The notes under the pieces were generated by a model. The model had not been told where the DNA came from, made no database searches, and saw only the letters and a list, made by a program, of their open reading frames with translations. DNA of 64,000 bases from positions 124,001 through 188,000 of the forward strand of contig NZ_QXED01000001.1 in the NCBI RefSeq assembly GCF_003583365.1. Direction: 5' to 3'. This DNA comes from Fibrisoma montanum. Lineage in GTDB: Bacteria > Bacteroidota > Bacteroidia > Cytophagales > Spirosomataceae. Numbering within the stretch: the stretch's first letter is position 1; every line of letters starts with the position of its first letter. A program made the translations under genes and the position numbers. Below, in pieces: positions 17,655 through 26,817 of the stretch.

Positions 17655-18404
17655 ATGCATAAAACCATCCTTATCACCGGGGGCAGTCGGGGTATTGGCG
17701 CTGCTACCGCCCTGTTAGCAGCCGCGAAGGGGTATTCCGTTTGTATAAGCTATCAAACTAATCATAACGCGGCCGCAGAAACAGTTGACCGCATCCGGGC
17801 AGACGGAGGTCGGGCCTGGGCTTACCAAGCTGACGTAGCCAGTGAAGCCGACGTAGTGAACCTGTTTCAGGCGGTCGACCGGGAAGTGGGGCCACTGCAT
17901 GCTTTGGTCAATAACGCCGGTATTCTTGAGCAACAGTGTCGAGTAGAGGACCTGGATACCGCGCGGCTGCATCGCATTCTGCTTACGAACGTAGTCGGCA
18001 CCATCCTGTGCGCCCGGGAAGCCGTACGGCGCATGTCAACGCAACGTGGAGGAACGGGCGGAGGGATCGTCAACGTATCGTCTATCGCTGCCCGAACCGG
18101 ATCGCCGGGCGAGTACGTAGATTATGCCGCCAGCAAGGGAGCCATTGATAGCTTCACCCGGGGCTTAGCCCAGGAAGTGGCCGGTGAAGGGATCCGTGTG
18201 AATGCCGTTCGCCCTGGGTTTATCTACACTGATATTCATGCCAGCGGAGGAGAGCCCGGTCGGGTTGACCGCATCAAAGCCAACTTACCTCTCCAACGCG
18301 GTGGGCAACCCGCCGAAGTGGCTCAGGCCATCCTGTGGCTTTTATCAGAAGAATCATCGTACTCGACCGGTATTTTTATCGACGTAACGGGTGGCCGGTT
18401 CTAA
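17655..18404 (+). CDS. Short-chain dehydrogenase/reductase (SDR)
   Basis: A 249-residue classical SDR. The ATG at 17655 follows the tRNA terminator; a GTG at 17625 touches that terminator and is rejected. TGGSRGIG is the dinucleotide-binding glycine motif, NNAGIL the structural motif, Ser in NVSSIAAR and Tyr/Lys in YVDYAASKGA complete the catalytic set, and PGFIYTDIHASGG follows. The C-terminus IFIDVTGGRF is typical of FabG-like and sugar or steroid dehydrogenase relatives. The substrate cannot be assigned, and no pathway partner is adjacent. Confidence 0.88.
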   Translation: MHKTILITGGSRGIGAATALLAAAKGYSVCISYQTNHNAAAETVDRIRADGGRAWAYQADVASEADVVNLFQAVDREVGPLHALVNNAGILEQQCRVEDLDTARLHRILLTNVVGTILCAREAVRRMSTQRGGTGGGIVNVSSIAARTGSPGEYVDYAASKGAIDSFTRGLAQEVAGEGIRVNAVRPGFIYTDIHASGGEPGRVDRIKANLPLQRGGQPAEVAQAILWLLSEESSYSTGIFIDVTGGRF

Positions 18405-18724
18405 TGAACGAAGTCGGTTGCGCTGGTACTCCAAACCAAGGCTGAGCCGCCGGATCGTGTCAGCCACAAGGCTCTAAAACCGTTGCTACTCAAGCGGCCC
18501 ATACGCAAGTCAATTCATTGATAGTCTATATACTAACTCTCATTGCTACTACGATTAACAATTTGCCAAATTAAGAACCGATAATTCTCTCATTATTCGT
18601 AAATTATTAAATAACTATTCCTAAAAGTATATATTTTTTTATTATTGTTAATTTAATTATGTTTGTACAACCAGCTTGTACTATTCCACTATTACCAGCC
18701 CACGATTAACCTTTACCGTAACTC
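18405..18724. other. AT-rich intergenic region before the FIST operon
   Basis: A gap of 320 bases without an open frame of note. The first third has normal base composition; about 18530-18670 is strongly AT-rich with long A/T runs. TATGTTTG at 18658-18665 matches the TAnnTTTG -7 box and lies 59 bases before the FIST ATG, but a -33 TTG at the right distance is not seen. It probably carries the promoter of the FIST operon. Confidence 0.45.
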
Positions 18725-19864
18725 ATGAAGATTGGACAAGTCAGGTTTGCAGATGGCAACTGGGAAGCGGCCTTGCAAGCGGATGAGTTTAACCCGCAAA
18801 AAGCACACCTGGTGCTGGCGTTTGGCGGTCGCAACCTCCTGGATTCGCTTAAGCCCTACCCCTACCTTCGCCAATTATACCCCAACGCTCAGATTGTCGT
18901 AAATTCAACATCCGGCGAAATCTTTGCCGATCGGGTGTATGATGAAACGGTCGTGGCAACCGCCATTGAGTTCGAGAAAACGACCATCCAGACTAAGCTC
19001 GTCGATATTACCACCCATACTGAAAGCTACGAAGCCGGTCAGGCGATCGCCGATGCACTCGACGCTGAAGACCTGGCCGCTATTCTGCTCATCTCCGACG
19101 GAGGTATCGTGAACGGCAGTGATCTCACCGAAGCCGTTAATCAGCATTTAAGCCGGCCCGTTCCCGTTACGGGTGGCATGGCAGGCGACGCCGATCGTTT
19201 CGAACGTACCCTTGTTGGCCTGAACCAGGACCCGGCACCCGGCCGGATCGTCGGCGTTGGTTTCTACAGCAAGGCTCTGAAAGTGGGGCACGGCTCCAAA
19301 GGCGGCTGGGATGTATTCGGGCCGGAACGCGAGGTAACTCAGTCGAATTACAATACACTGTTTCAACTGGACGACCGCCTAGCACTTGACCTGTACAAAG
19401 ATTACCTGGGCAAATACGCCGATGACCTGCCCGGCTCAGCCCTGCTCTTTCCGCTCTCGATTCGTGCCACGAACGACTCCCCCACGCTGGTACGTACCAT
19501 CCTGACCATCGACGAAAAACGGAAGAGCATGACCTTTGCGGGCGACATACCACAGGGGGCCTGCGTACGCTTCATGCGGGCCAACCTCGACCGGCTCATC
19601 GACGCATCGGCCGTGGCCGCTCAACGAGCCCTGCAGCGTACCGAGTCACCACCGGAACTAGCCCTGCTCATCAGCTGTGTGGGTCGCAAGCTCGTGCTGG
19701 GTCAGCGAACCGAAGAAGAAATTGAAGTGGCCCGTGATATCTTCGGAGAGACCCCCGTTATGACCGGCTTTTACTCCTACGGCGAAATTGCTCCGGTCGG
19801 GCAGGAACTGCGGGGAGAATTACATAATCAGACCATGACCATCACCACCCTTTCGGAACGCTAA
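18725..19864 (+). CDS. FIST domain sensor protein
   Basis: A 379-residue soluble protein consisting of FIST N (about residues 30-220) and FIST C (about 230-365) domains, recognisable from HLVLAFGGRNLL, VVNSTSGEIF, GGMAGDADRF, GLNQDPAPGRIVGVGFY and the C-terminal TGFYSYGEIAPVG. FIST is a predicted ligand-sensing module found beside or fused to signalling domains. No enzymatic output domain is present, so it must signal through a partner. It is the first gene of a tight three-gene set with a hybrid histidine kinase (9 bases downstream) and an HPt protein, making that kinase the likely partner. It has no signal peptide and is probably cytoplasmic. Confidence 0.9.
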   Translation: MKIGQVRFADGNWEAALQADEFNPQKAHLVLAFGGRNLLDSLKPYPYLRQLYPNAQIVVNSTSGEIFADRVYDETVVATAIEFEKTTIQTKLVDITTHTESYEAGQAIADALDAEDLAAILLISDGGIVNGSDLTEAVNQHLSRPVPVTGGMAGDADRFERTLVGLNQDPAPGRIVGVGFYSKALKVGHGSKGGWDVFGPEREVTQSNYNTLFQLDDRLALDLYKDYLGKYADDLPGSALLFPLSIRATNDSPTLVRTILTIDEKRKSMTFAGDIPQGACVRFMRANLDRLIDASAVAAQRALQRTESPPELALLISCVGRKLVLGQRTEEEIEVARDIFGETPVMTGFYSYGEIAPVGQELRGELHNQTMTITTLSER

Positions 19865-19873
19865 GGCTTCATT

Positions 19874-21403
19874 ATGGATACCCAGCCCCTGCACAAGATC
19901 TTAAAGCGGCAGATTAACAAACACCTGACCGAAGACTGTCTTCAGTACGAACGCTTTCAGCAGTTTATCAAGGCTGTTAACGATTCCTACTACAATTTCG
20001 ACCGCGATAAGGAACTCCTCGAACATTCGGCTACGCTGAACGAGCGGGAATACGCCAAGATTAATCAGCAGCTGAAAGAAGAAATCAAGCAGCGCCGGGA
20101 GTCGGTTGAAAAGTTGATGCAGGCCATTCGGGTAATCGAAATCCCGGCGGAAGAAGACATGCCGGAATTTGCTCCCGACAATTCAGTAGCGCTGGTTAGC
20201 TTCCTGCAGAAGCAGATCGAATACCGCAAAACGATAGAAACCGAACTGCGCCATGCCAAAGAAGTGGCCGAAAACGCCACCCAGGCCAAATCGGAATTTC
20301 TGTCGATGATGAGCCATGAGATCCGGACACCCCTCAACGGCATCGTCGGTATGACGTACCTGATGATGCAGGAAGAGGTACCGGATACGCTGCTCGAAAA
20401 CCTGAAAACCCTCCAGTTTTCCATCGAACATCTACAGGCCCTGATCAACGACGTACTGGACTTCAGCAAGATTGAAGCCGGTCGGGTAGAACTGGACGAA
20501 ACACCGTTCAACCTCAAGCACCTCGTTTCGAACATCAAGCGGGCACAGCAGGCTAAAGCTCACGAAAATGGCAACCGGATTCGGGTCATGATCGATGATG
20601 ACATCCCGGAAGTGCTCATCGGCGACTCCCTCCGCATCGGGCAGGTGCTGACTAACCTGACCTCGAACGCCATCAAGTTTACCCGCGAGGGCACCATCAC
20701 CATCGAGCTGTCGCTGCAGCACCGAAACGACAAACGAGCTACCATCTACGTATCGGTTCAGGATACGGGCATCGGCATAGCCGCCGACCGCCACGAAGCT
20801 ATCTTTACCATGTTCACCCAGGCCGACTCGGCCACCACCCGCCAATTTGGGGGAACGGGTCTGGGTCTGGTGATTACCAAAAAACTGCTGCAGCTTCACG
20901 GCAGCAAGATTCAGGTCGACAGTGAGCCTGGCAAAGGCGCCCGGTTCTACTTCGAACTTGATCTGGCCATTGGGCACGAGATTACCGAAGCTCCGCTGGC
21001 TACCGACACGGTTGACGCTGAAACCCTGAAAGGTGTTCGTATCCTGCTGGTCGAAGATTACCCGGTCAATGTGAAAGTAGCCCTCAAATTTTTGCACAAG
21101 TGGGGCATCGAGGTCGATACGGCCGAAAACGGTCAGATCGCGCTGGATAAGTTCGTCGCGGGCCGATACGACATCATTCTGATGGATTTGCAGATGCCGG
21201 TCATGGATGGCTACACGGCAACCCAGGAAATCAGGAAAGTCAGCAGCTCGATTCCAATCATTGCCCTGACCGCATCGGCTACGTTCAGCAACAAAGACCG
21301 GGCGCTGAGCGTCGGAATGAATGATTATCTCACGAAACCGTTCAATCCTAAGGATCTTTTTAATAAAATTGCCCGCTACAGCCAGCGCCAGTTGCCGGTC
21401 TGA
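19874..21403 (+). CDS. Hybrid sensor histidine kinase/response regulator
   Basis: A 509-residue soluble hybrid kinase without membrane segments. An N-terminal coiled-coil region (about residues 35-130) precedes HisKA with the phospho-accepting His148 in MMSHEIRTPLNG, then HATPase_c with N-box NLTSNAIKFT, DTGIGIA and GTGLGLVITKK. A C-terminal receiver (about residues 385-505) has Asp438 in LMDLQMPVMDGY and the conserved Lys in YLTKPF. It lacks any sensory domain, so the FIST protein encoded 9 bases upstream is the probable input. Phosphate would flow His to Asp and then to the HPt protein encoded next. Confidence 0.95.
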   Translation: MDTQPLHKILKRQINKHLTEDCLQYERFQQFIKAVNDSYYNFDRDKELLEHSATLNEREYAKINQQLKEEIKQRRESVEKLMQAIRVIEIPAEEDMPEFAPDNSVALVSFLQKQIEYRKTIETELRHAKEVAENATQAKSEFLSMMSHEIRTPLNGIVGMTYLMMQEEVPDTLLENLKTLQFSIEHLQALINDVLDFSKIEAGRVELDETPFNLKHLVSNIKRAQQAKAHENGNRIRVMIDDDIPEVLIGDSLRIGQVLTNLTSNAIKFTREGTITIELSLQHRNDKRATIYVSVQDTGIGIAADRHEAIFTMFTQADSATTRQFGGTGLGLVITKKLLQLHGSKIQVDSEPGKGARFYFELDLAIGHEITEAPLATDTVDAETLKGVRILLVEDYPVNVKVALKFLHKWGIEVDTAENGQIALDKFVAGRYDIILMDLQMPVMDGYTATQEIRKVSSSIPIIALTASATFSNKDRALSVGMNDYLTKPFNPKDLFNKIARYSQRQLPV

Positions 21404-21429
21404 CACCCCAGCTTTTTTCAGCCATCTTT

Positions 21430-21801
21430 ATGCTCACGACACCCACTACCGTAACGCATACGATTGACCACGAACGCCTGAACCGACTGCACTCGGGCGA
21501 CCAGCAGCAGATTGTCAACGTACTCACCATCTTTATTGATGAAGTCATGCCGGATTTCGACGATCTTGAGGGAAGTATTCAGCAACAGGTCTGGGCGGAT
21601 GTGGTTGACAAGGCGCACAAGATTATACCCTGGATGGGCATGGCCGGTTTAACCTCCCTGGAAACCGAACTGCGCTCGCTTGAACAACTGGCCAAAACAA
21701 ACCCGGCCGCCGACGTACTGACCACCCATTGGAACCGGTTCAGGCAGGGACTTGGCGACACACTACCGCTTGTTATTCAGGAACGTAACCGGCTCAGATA
21801 A
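21430..21801 (+). CDS. HPt domain phosphotransfer protein
   Basis: A 123-residue helical protein with one HPt domain; the phosphoryl-accepting histidine is in VDKAHKIIPWMGMAGL. It lies 26 bases after the hybrid kinase and should accept phosphate from that receiver. The N-terminal 10-15 residues are Thr-rich. No downstream regulator is encoded in the cluster, so the final receiver must be elsewhere. A hairpin terminator closes the operon. Confidence 0.85.
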   Translation: MLTTPTTVTHTIDHERLNRLHSGDQQQIVNVLTIFIDEVMPDFDDLEGSIQQQVWADVVDKAHKIIPWMGMAGLTSLETELRSLEQLAKTNPAADVLTTHWNRFRQGLGDTLPLVIQERNRLR

Positions 21802-21825
21802 CCACTGCGGCAACCGGCTTCGCCT

Positions 21826-21870
21826 ACCACCAAAAGCCGTTCGGGTCACGATCCGGGCGGCTTTTGTGGT
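21826..21870 (+). terminator. Terminator of the FIST-kinase-HPt operon
   Basis: Bases 21831-21839 pair with 21858-21866 (9 bp), extended by 4 bp after a bulged C. The 3' arm carries TTTT. It begins 25 bases after the HPt stop. Confidence 0.55.
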
Positions 21871-21944
21871 ATCGGGTCGTCTGACTACGTACCGACTAAC
21901 GCGCTAAATCCAGTAGATTCGCGCAGGCTTTACTCTTATTAACT

Positions 21945-23045
21945 ATGGTTCAAGTTCGTTCACTTGCCCGTTACCTGGAAGCGTTTGCGCCCCTTGCCTA
22001 TCAGGAATCCTACGATAACGCCGGATTGATTGTGGGCGACCCCGACATGGAAGTTACCGGCGTCCTGGTTTCGCTCGATGCCACCGAAACCGTAATCGAC
22101 GAAGCCATTGCCAAAGGCTGCAACGTTGTGGTGGCCCACCATCCTATCGTTTTCAAAGGCCTTAAAAAACTGAACGGCAGAAACTACGTGGAGCGGACCG
22201 TCATCAAAGCCATCCGCAACGACGTGGCCGTCTATGCAGCCCATACCAACCTCGACAACGTAGCGGGCGGGGTTAATTTCAAAATCGCCGAAAAACTGGG
22301 CTTACAACAGGTCCGGATTCTGGCTCCTAAAACCCAAATCCTCAGCAAACTGGTCGTTTTCGTGCCGGACAATGACCTCCAGGCCGTACTGTCGGCGATT
22401 TACGACGCCGGCGCGGGGCGTATCGGCACCTACGAACACTGCTCGTTCCGGGTGGGCGGTACGGGTTCGTTTAAACCGCTCGATGGCGCCAATCCGACCG
22501 TAGGTGAGATTGGCCGGGACGAAACGGTCGGCGAACACCGGCTGGAGGTCATTCTACCCGCTTACCTCGAAAGCAGCGTTGTAGCCGCCATGCAGAAAGC
22601 CCATTCGTACGAGGTTCCGGCTTATGACCTATATCCGCTCAATAACGCGAATCAGGAGGTTGGCTCGGGAGCCATTGGCGAACTACCCGAAGCCATGAAT
22701 CTGCAGGACTGGCTCGGCTATCTGAAAGGGCAGATGCAGCTGAACGTCATCCGTTACACACCGTGGCGCGGTACGCCGATCAAACGCATAGCGGTTTGTG
22801 GTGGGGTGGGTAGTTTTTTGCTGAACGACGCCGTTCGGGCCGGGGCCGATGTGTTCGTAACGGCCGATTACAAATACCACGAATTTTTCGATGCCGACGG
22901 CCGGATTGTGATCTGCGACATCGGTCATTACGAGAGCGAAGTTTTCACGAAAGACCTGATTGCACAGCATTTGTCAAAACAATTCCGTACTTTTGCGGTA
23001 ATTTTATCTGATACGGTCACTAATCCCGTTCAGTACTTCACGTAG
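21945..23045 (+). CDS. Nif3-like dinuclear metal centre protein
   Basis: A 366-residue member of the Nif3/YqfO family (often named GTP cyclohydrolase I type 2 homologue). Metal ligands are visible in VVAHHPIVFKG, AAHTNLDN and the C-terminal DIGHYESEVF. A middle insertion (about residues 125-235), with KLVVFVPDNDLQAVLSAIYDAGAG, is the PII/CutA-like domain seen in the longer members. The physiological role of the family is unsettled; hexamers with two metal ions per subunit are known. It is followed 17 bases later by the zinc-ribbon protein, a pairing very common in bacteria. Confidence 0.93.
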   Translation: MVQVRSLARYLEAFAPLAYQESYDNAGLIVGDPDMEVTGVLVSLDATETVIDEAIAKGCNVVVAHHPIVFKGLKKLNGRNYVERTVIKAIRNDVAVYAAHTNLDNVAGGVNFKIAEKLGLQQVRILAPKTQILSKLVVFVPDNDLQAVLSAIYDAGAGRIGTYEHCSFRVGGTGSFKPLDGANPTVGEIGRDETVGEHRLEVILPAYLESSVVAAMQKAHSYEVPAYDLYPLNNANQEVGSGAIGELPEAMNLQDWLGYLKGQMQLNVIRYTPWRGTPIKRIAVCGGVGSFLLNDAVRAGADVFVTADYKYHEFFDADGRIVICDIGHYESEVFTKDLIAQHLSKQFRTFAVILSDTVTNPVQYFT

Positions 23046-23062
23046 CACCAAATATACTCCGA

Positions 23063-23818
23063 ATGGAACTAACGATTGCGCAAAAGTTAGAGGCTCTCCT
23101 GAAACTGCAATCCCTTGATTCTCAATTAGACGAACTCATAAAAATTCGTGGTGGCCTGCCTGAGGAAGTGCGCGACCTGGAAGATGACATCGCCGGTTTT
23201 GAAACACGGATCGGGAAGTTCAACGCCGAAATCAAGACGCTGGAAGAGGAAATTGAGCGCAACCGCATGGTAAAAAAAGACGCTGAAAAGCTGATCACCA
23301 AATACAAGGATCAGCAGATGAACGTCCGTAATAACCGTGAGTACGACGCCATTTCAAAAGAGATCGAACTCCAGTCGCTGGAGATCGAGCTGGCCGAAAA
23401 ACGCATTAACGAAGCCTCGTTCCGCATTCGTGGCAAAGAAGAGGAAATCAAAAGCACGCAGAATGCTCTCAACGAACGGAAGGAAGATCTGAAAGCCAAG
23501 AAACAGGAACTGGATCAGATTACGTCCGAAAGTCAGGAAGAGGAAAAGGCCATTAAAGATCAGCGCGAAGAGCAGTCGACCCATATCGAGTCGCGTCTGC
23601 TGAATTCGTACAACAAGATTCGTGGCAATGCACTCAACGGTCTGGCCGTTGTAATGGTAAAGCGCGGAGCCTGCGGTGGCTGTTTCAACGTAGTGCCGCC
23701 CCAGCGCCAGGCCGATATTAAGGACAAAAAGAAGATCATTGTCTGCGAACACTGCGGCCGGATTTTCGCCGATGTAGAAGGCGTACCCGAGCCGGCACCG
23801 GTTGGTCGCGGCCGGTAG
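23063..23818 (+). CDS. C4-type zinc ribbon coiled-coil protein (CT398/CdsZ-like)
   Basis: A 251-residue protein with a long antiparallel coiled coil (about residues 10-180, heptad-rich in Glu, Lys, Leu and Ile) and a C-terminal zinc ribbon with CGGCFNVVPPQ and CEHCGRIF supplying four cysteines. Homologues in Chlamydia (CT398) and Helicobacter bind partners such as sigma-54 or type III secretion parts, but in most bacteria the role is unknown. It is coupled to the Nif3-like gene upstream. The ribbon resembles nucleic-acid-binding zinc ribbons. Confidence 0.9.
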   Translation: MELTIAQKLEALLKLQSLDSQLDELIKIRGGLPEEVRDLEDDIAGFETRIGKFNAEIKTLEEEIERNRMVKKDAEKLITKYKDQQMNVRNNREYDAISKEIELQSLEIELAEKRINEASFRIRGKEEEIKSTQNALNERKEDLKAKKQELDQITSESQEEEKAIKDQREEQSTHIESRLLNSYNKIRGNALNGLAVVMVKRGACGGCFNVVPPQRQADIKDKKKIIVCEHCGRIFADVEGVPEPAPVGRGR

Positions 23819-23829
23819 GTCTTTTGACG

Positions 23830-23924
23830 GATCAGCACACGGATGACACAGTTTATAACGGATTGGCGCGGATTGACTTCCGTGGGTTTCCGTTCGATCT
23901 GTATCATCCGTGTGCTTTTTTTTT
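23830..23924. repeat. Long hairpin repeat element with a T-tract
   Basis: Bases 23835-23851 pair with 23899-23915 (16 of 17), with inner short stems AACGGA/TCCGTT and CGGA/TCCG. The motif CGGATT/ATCCG recurs, as in dispersed ATCCGTG-type palindromic repeats. Nine T residues follow (23916-23924), so it could also act as a terminator for the zinc-ribbon gene. The ATG of the next gene lies inside the left arm. Confidence 0.65.
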
Positions 23925-25354
23925 CCTTGTCGGCCACCGCGCAGGACTTTGCCTGGACTCCCGGTTTGCAGCGGGCCTACTCGGATGCGCAGAAGCTCAA
24001 AGTGCAGCCGGCCCGTCGGCTGTTGGCGAATGAACCATCTGCTACCAATGGCATCCGGATCTTCGTCGAGGATTTTTCCGACATGGTTACGCTGCTCGTA
24101 TCCGACGACGACAAAGCCTTTGCGCAGGCCAAAAACCGGGAGGATGACCGGCTCAACGCCCTGCAGAAACTCAGCGATCAGTCACCCTGGCAGCGTTTTG
24201 CCCAGGCCGAAGTACGGCTGCACTGGGCCTTTGTCAAGCTCAAATTTGGCAAGGAAGTCAGCGCTTGCTGGGATGTGATTCGGGCGTATCGGCTGCTTGT
24301 CGATAACCGGAACCGGTTCCCCAACTTTCTGCCGACGTACAAATCGCTGGGAACGCTGCACATCCTGATTGGCTCCGTACCCGAAAATTATACGTGGGTT
24401 ACGAAACTGCTCGGGCTCCAGGGCACCATTCGGCAGGGCCAGCAGGAGTTAGCCAAAGCGCAGCAGGACCCACTCATGCGCACCGAGGCCCAACTGATCG
24501 ATCTGCTCGTGCGGGCCTACATCCTGAAGTTTACGGATGCCGACGGCCGTAGTTTACAACGGCTGGTGAGCAACAACCCAGACAACCTCCTGATTCATTT
24601 TCTGGCCGCTACCACCGAACAAAAGAATGGCCACAGTGCCCAGGCGCTGGCTTACCTGGCTAATCGGCCAGCCGGGGGCGACTACCTACCCATGCCCATC
24701 ATTGACAATATACTGGGCGACGTGTACCTTCAGCAGGGAGAATACAACAGCGCGGGCGAACACCTTCGGCAGTTTCTCCGAACGTACAAAGGCCAGAATT
24801 TCTTGAAAGACGCTTACTACAAACTGTTTCTTTGCTACTGGCTCACCAACCAGGACGAACAGGCCCGGCCTTATCTGCAAAAAGCCGCCACGGTCGGACG
24901 AGTGGTGGTTGAGGCCGACAAAGCCGCCCAAAAATTTGCCGAAGTCTATTTAAGCAGGGGAACATCGCCCAGCCAGAAAGTGCTGATGCGGGCCCGGCTG
25001 GCGTCGGATGGTGGTTTTACTGACAGTGCCCTGGCGTATCTGCGTCCTTATTCGGAAGTACGCTTTGCGCTTCCCGCCGAAAAAGCCGAGTACAATTATC
25101 GGCTGGGCCGTATCTACCAGCGCCGGAATGATCCGGAAACGGCCATTCCGTATCTTAAACGCGCCGTCTCGCTGAGTGAAACCGGGCAGTTGTCGTTTGG
25201 GGCAACGGCTTCGCTCCAACTGGGTTATATCTACCAGCAAAAAAATGACCGGGACACCGCCCGGTCGTATTTTCAAAAAGCCCTCCGCTACAAAAATCAC
25301 GAGTACAAAAACAGCGTCGACAACAAGGCGCGGGCAGCTTTGAATGGTTTGTAG
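23843..25354 (+). CDS. Exported tetratricopeptide repeat protein
   Basis: A protein of up to 503 residues made of helical TPR-like repeats; clear copies near the C-terminus are YRLGRIYQRRNDPETAIPYL and LQLGYIYQQKNDRDTARSYF. The N-terminus is unusual: the first 27 codons are read through a hairpin repeat, and the T-tract encodes the hydrophobic part of the signal peptide (VLFFSLSATAQ, then DFAWTPG). An in-frame GTG at codon 14 (23882) would give a shorter, more ordinary signal peptide and is an alternative start. The product probably acts in the periplasm or outer membrane as a scaffold. It begins 24 bases after the zinc-ribbon gene. Confidence 0.8.
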   Translation: MTQFITDWRGLTSVGFRSICIIRVLFFSLSATAQDFAWTPGLQRAYSDAQKLKVQPARRLLANEPSATNGIRIFVEDFSDMVTLLVSDDDKAFAQAKNREDDRLNALQKLSDQSPWQRFAQAEVRLHWAFVKLKFGKEVSACWDVIRAYRLLVDNRNRFPNFLPTYKSLGTLHILIGSVPENYTWVTKLLGLQGTIRQGQQELAKAQQDPLMRTEAQLIDLLVRAYILKFTDADGRSLQRLVSNNPDNLLIHFLAATTEQKNGHSAQALAYLANRPAGGDYLPMPIIDNILGDVYLQQGEYNSAGEHLRQFLRTYKGQNFLKDAYYKLFLCYWLTNQDEQARPYLQKAATVGRVVVEADKAAQKFAEVYLSRGTSPSQKVLMRARLASDGGFTDSALAYLRPYSEVRFALPAEKAEYNYRLGRIYQRRNDPETAIPYLKRAVSLSETGQLSFGATASLQLGYIYQQKNDRDTARSYFQKALRYKNHEYKNSVDNKARAALNGL

Positions 25355-25415
25355 TTGTAGTTTGTAGTTAGTGGTTAGTAGTTTGTGGTTAGACGGCAAC
25401 TACAAACCACAAACC
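25346..25415. repeat. GTAGTTTG/GGTTAG-type simple repeat with inverted copies
   Basis: The gap between two convergent genes is built of degenerate repeats of GTAGTTTG and GTTAGTGG. Bases 25346-25357 pair exactly with 25397-25408, and 25381-25390 can pair with 25405-25414 in an alternative hairpin. It overlaps the TPR gene stop and may serve as a terminator. Confidence 0.5.
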
Positions 25416-25418
25416 ACC

Positions 25419-26606
25419 TTACTCCAACGCGGCTACGCCCGGCAGGGTTTTGCCCTCCATGTATTCCAGCAGGGCACCGCCCCCGGTTGATACGTAGCTG
25501 ACGCGGTCGCCGTAGCCGGCCTGGTTGACAGCCGACGCCGAGTCGCCACCCCCGATGAGCGAAAAAGCCCCGTTTTCTTCTGTAGCTTTCACAACGGCTT
25601 CGGCAATTGCGTTTGTTCCGGTGGCAAAGTTCGGGAACTCAAACACCCCCATTGGACCGTTCCACAGAATGGTTTTCGATTGCAGAACAACATCCGCAAA
25701 CAGCTTGATCGTTTCCGGTCCGATGTCCAATCCCTCCCAGTTGTCGGGGATGTTGCCGGTTTTTACTACGTCACGGTTCGCGTCGTTCTTGAAATCGTCG
25801 GCAATGACGTTATCAACGGGCATGTAAATTTTCACGCCTTTCTCTTCGGCTTTTTTCAGCAGTTCCAGCGCCAGGTCCTGCTTATCAGCTTCCAGCAGAG
25901 ATTTACCGATGCTGCCGCCCTGCGCCTTAGTGAAAGTGTAGGTCATACCGCCACCAATAATGAGGTTATCTACGGTATCAAGCAGGCGCTCAATGATCAG
26001 GATTTTGTCCGAAATTTTCGCCCCACCCATGATGGCGGTGAAAGGTCGCTCGGCTTTGTTGAGAATTTTTTCGGCATTGTCTAGCTCGGCCTGCATCACA
26101 TAGCCGCAAACGCGATCCTGGAAAAACTGCCCCATAACGGCCGTAGATGCGTGGGCCCGGTGAGCCGTTCCGAAGGCGTCGTTAACCCATACGTCGCCCA
26201 GCTTCGACAGCTTTTCGGCAAACGCGACGTCGCCTTTTTCTTCTTCCTTATAGAACCGCAGGTTTTCGAGCAACAGGATTTCGCCCGGCTGCAGGGCTGC
26301 CGCCTGGTCAACAGCCGACTGACCAATGCAGTCGTCGGCAAACTTCACCTCCCGTCCGAACGTTTCCGACAGCGTTGGCAGCAGGTGTTTGAGCGAATAT
26401 TTTTCTTCGGGGCCACCTTTTGGCCGACCGAGGTGCGACATCAGGATAGCCGAGCCGCCGTCGTTCAGAATCTTCTGGATGGTCGGGACAGTGGCTTTGA
26501 TGCGGGTATCATCGGTGATACGGTACTGGTCATCGAGGGGTACGTTAAAATCGACCCGGACGAGTGCCTTTTTACCGGCGAAATTGTAGGAATCAACCGT
26601 TTTCAT
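25419..26606 (-). CDS. pgk: Phosphoglycerate kinase
   Basis: A 395-residue glycolytic enzyme that converts 1,3-bisphosphoglycerate and ADP to 3-phosphoglycerate and ATP. Signatures: [18 protein letters not shown], the catalytic-loop [18 protein letters not shown] and the C-terminal nucleotide-site [11 protein letters not shown] with [13 protein letters not shown]. The length is normal for bacterial Pgk. It is monocistronic here, not joined to gap or tpiA, and divergent from the S41 peptidase gene. ATG at 26606 is the family start. Confidence 0.98.
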   Translation of the reverse strand: MKTVDSYNFAGKKALVRVDFNVPLDDQYRITDDTRIKATVPTIQKILNDGGSAILMSHLGRPKGGPEEKYSLKHLLPTLSETFGREVKFADDCIGQSAVDQAAALQPGEILLLENLRFYKEEEKGDVAFAEKLSKLGDVWVNDAFGTAHRAHASTAVMGQFFQDRVCGYVMQAELDNAEKILNKAERPFTAIMGGAKISDKILIIERLLDTVDNLIIGGGMTYTFTKAQGGSIGKSLLEADKQDLALELLKKAEEKGVKIYMPVDNVIADDFKNDANRDVVKTGNIPDNWEGLDIGPETIKLFADVVLQSKTILWNGPMGVFEFPNFATGTNAIAEAVVKATEENGAFSLIGGGDSASAVNQAGYGDRVSYVSTGGGALLEYMEGKTLPGVAALE

Positions 26607-26817
26607 GCGATGGACGTATCGTCGTTGGTTTGCGGGGCCAAACTTAGCGGTTTTTTGGAAGATGGGACACGAAATCTAGCAGGTGAAACTGTTCTGAATG
26701 GTCGGGAACCGTAAAGCGCGGCTTTGTCGGTCGACTGGGGCGCTTCGTCAACCTTTACTGGCCCACGCCTGAACACCAGCGTAGCTTTGACCCATCAAAT
26801 CAGAACCACGAACTGCC

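Noticed and set aside
17501-17660. tRNA-Asp as an integration site for a mobile element
   Set aside because: No integrase gene and no repeated copy of the tRNA 3' end is visible; neighbours are ordinary chromosomal genes.
20432-21406. 324-codon minus-strand frame opposite the hybrid kinase
   Set aside because: The plus-strand kinase has every conserved motif; the antisense frame has none.
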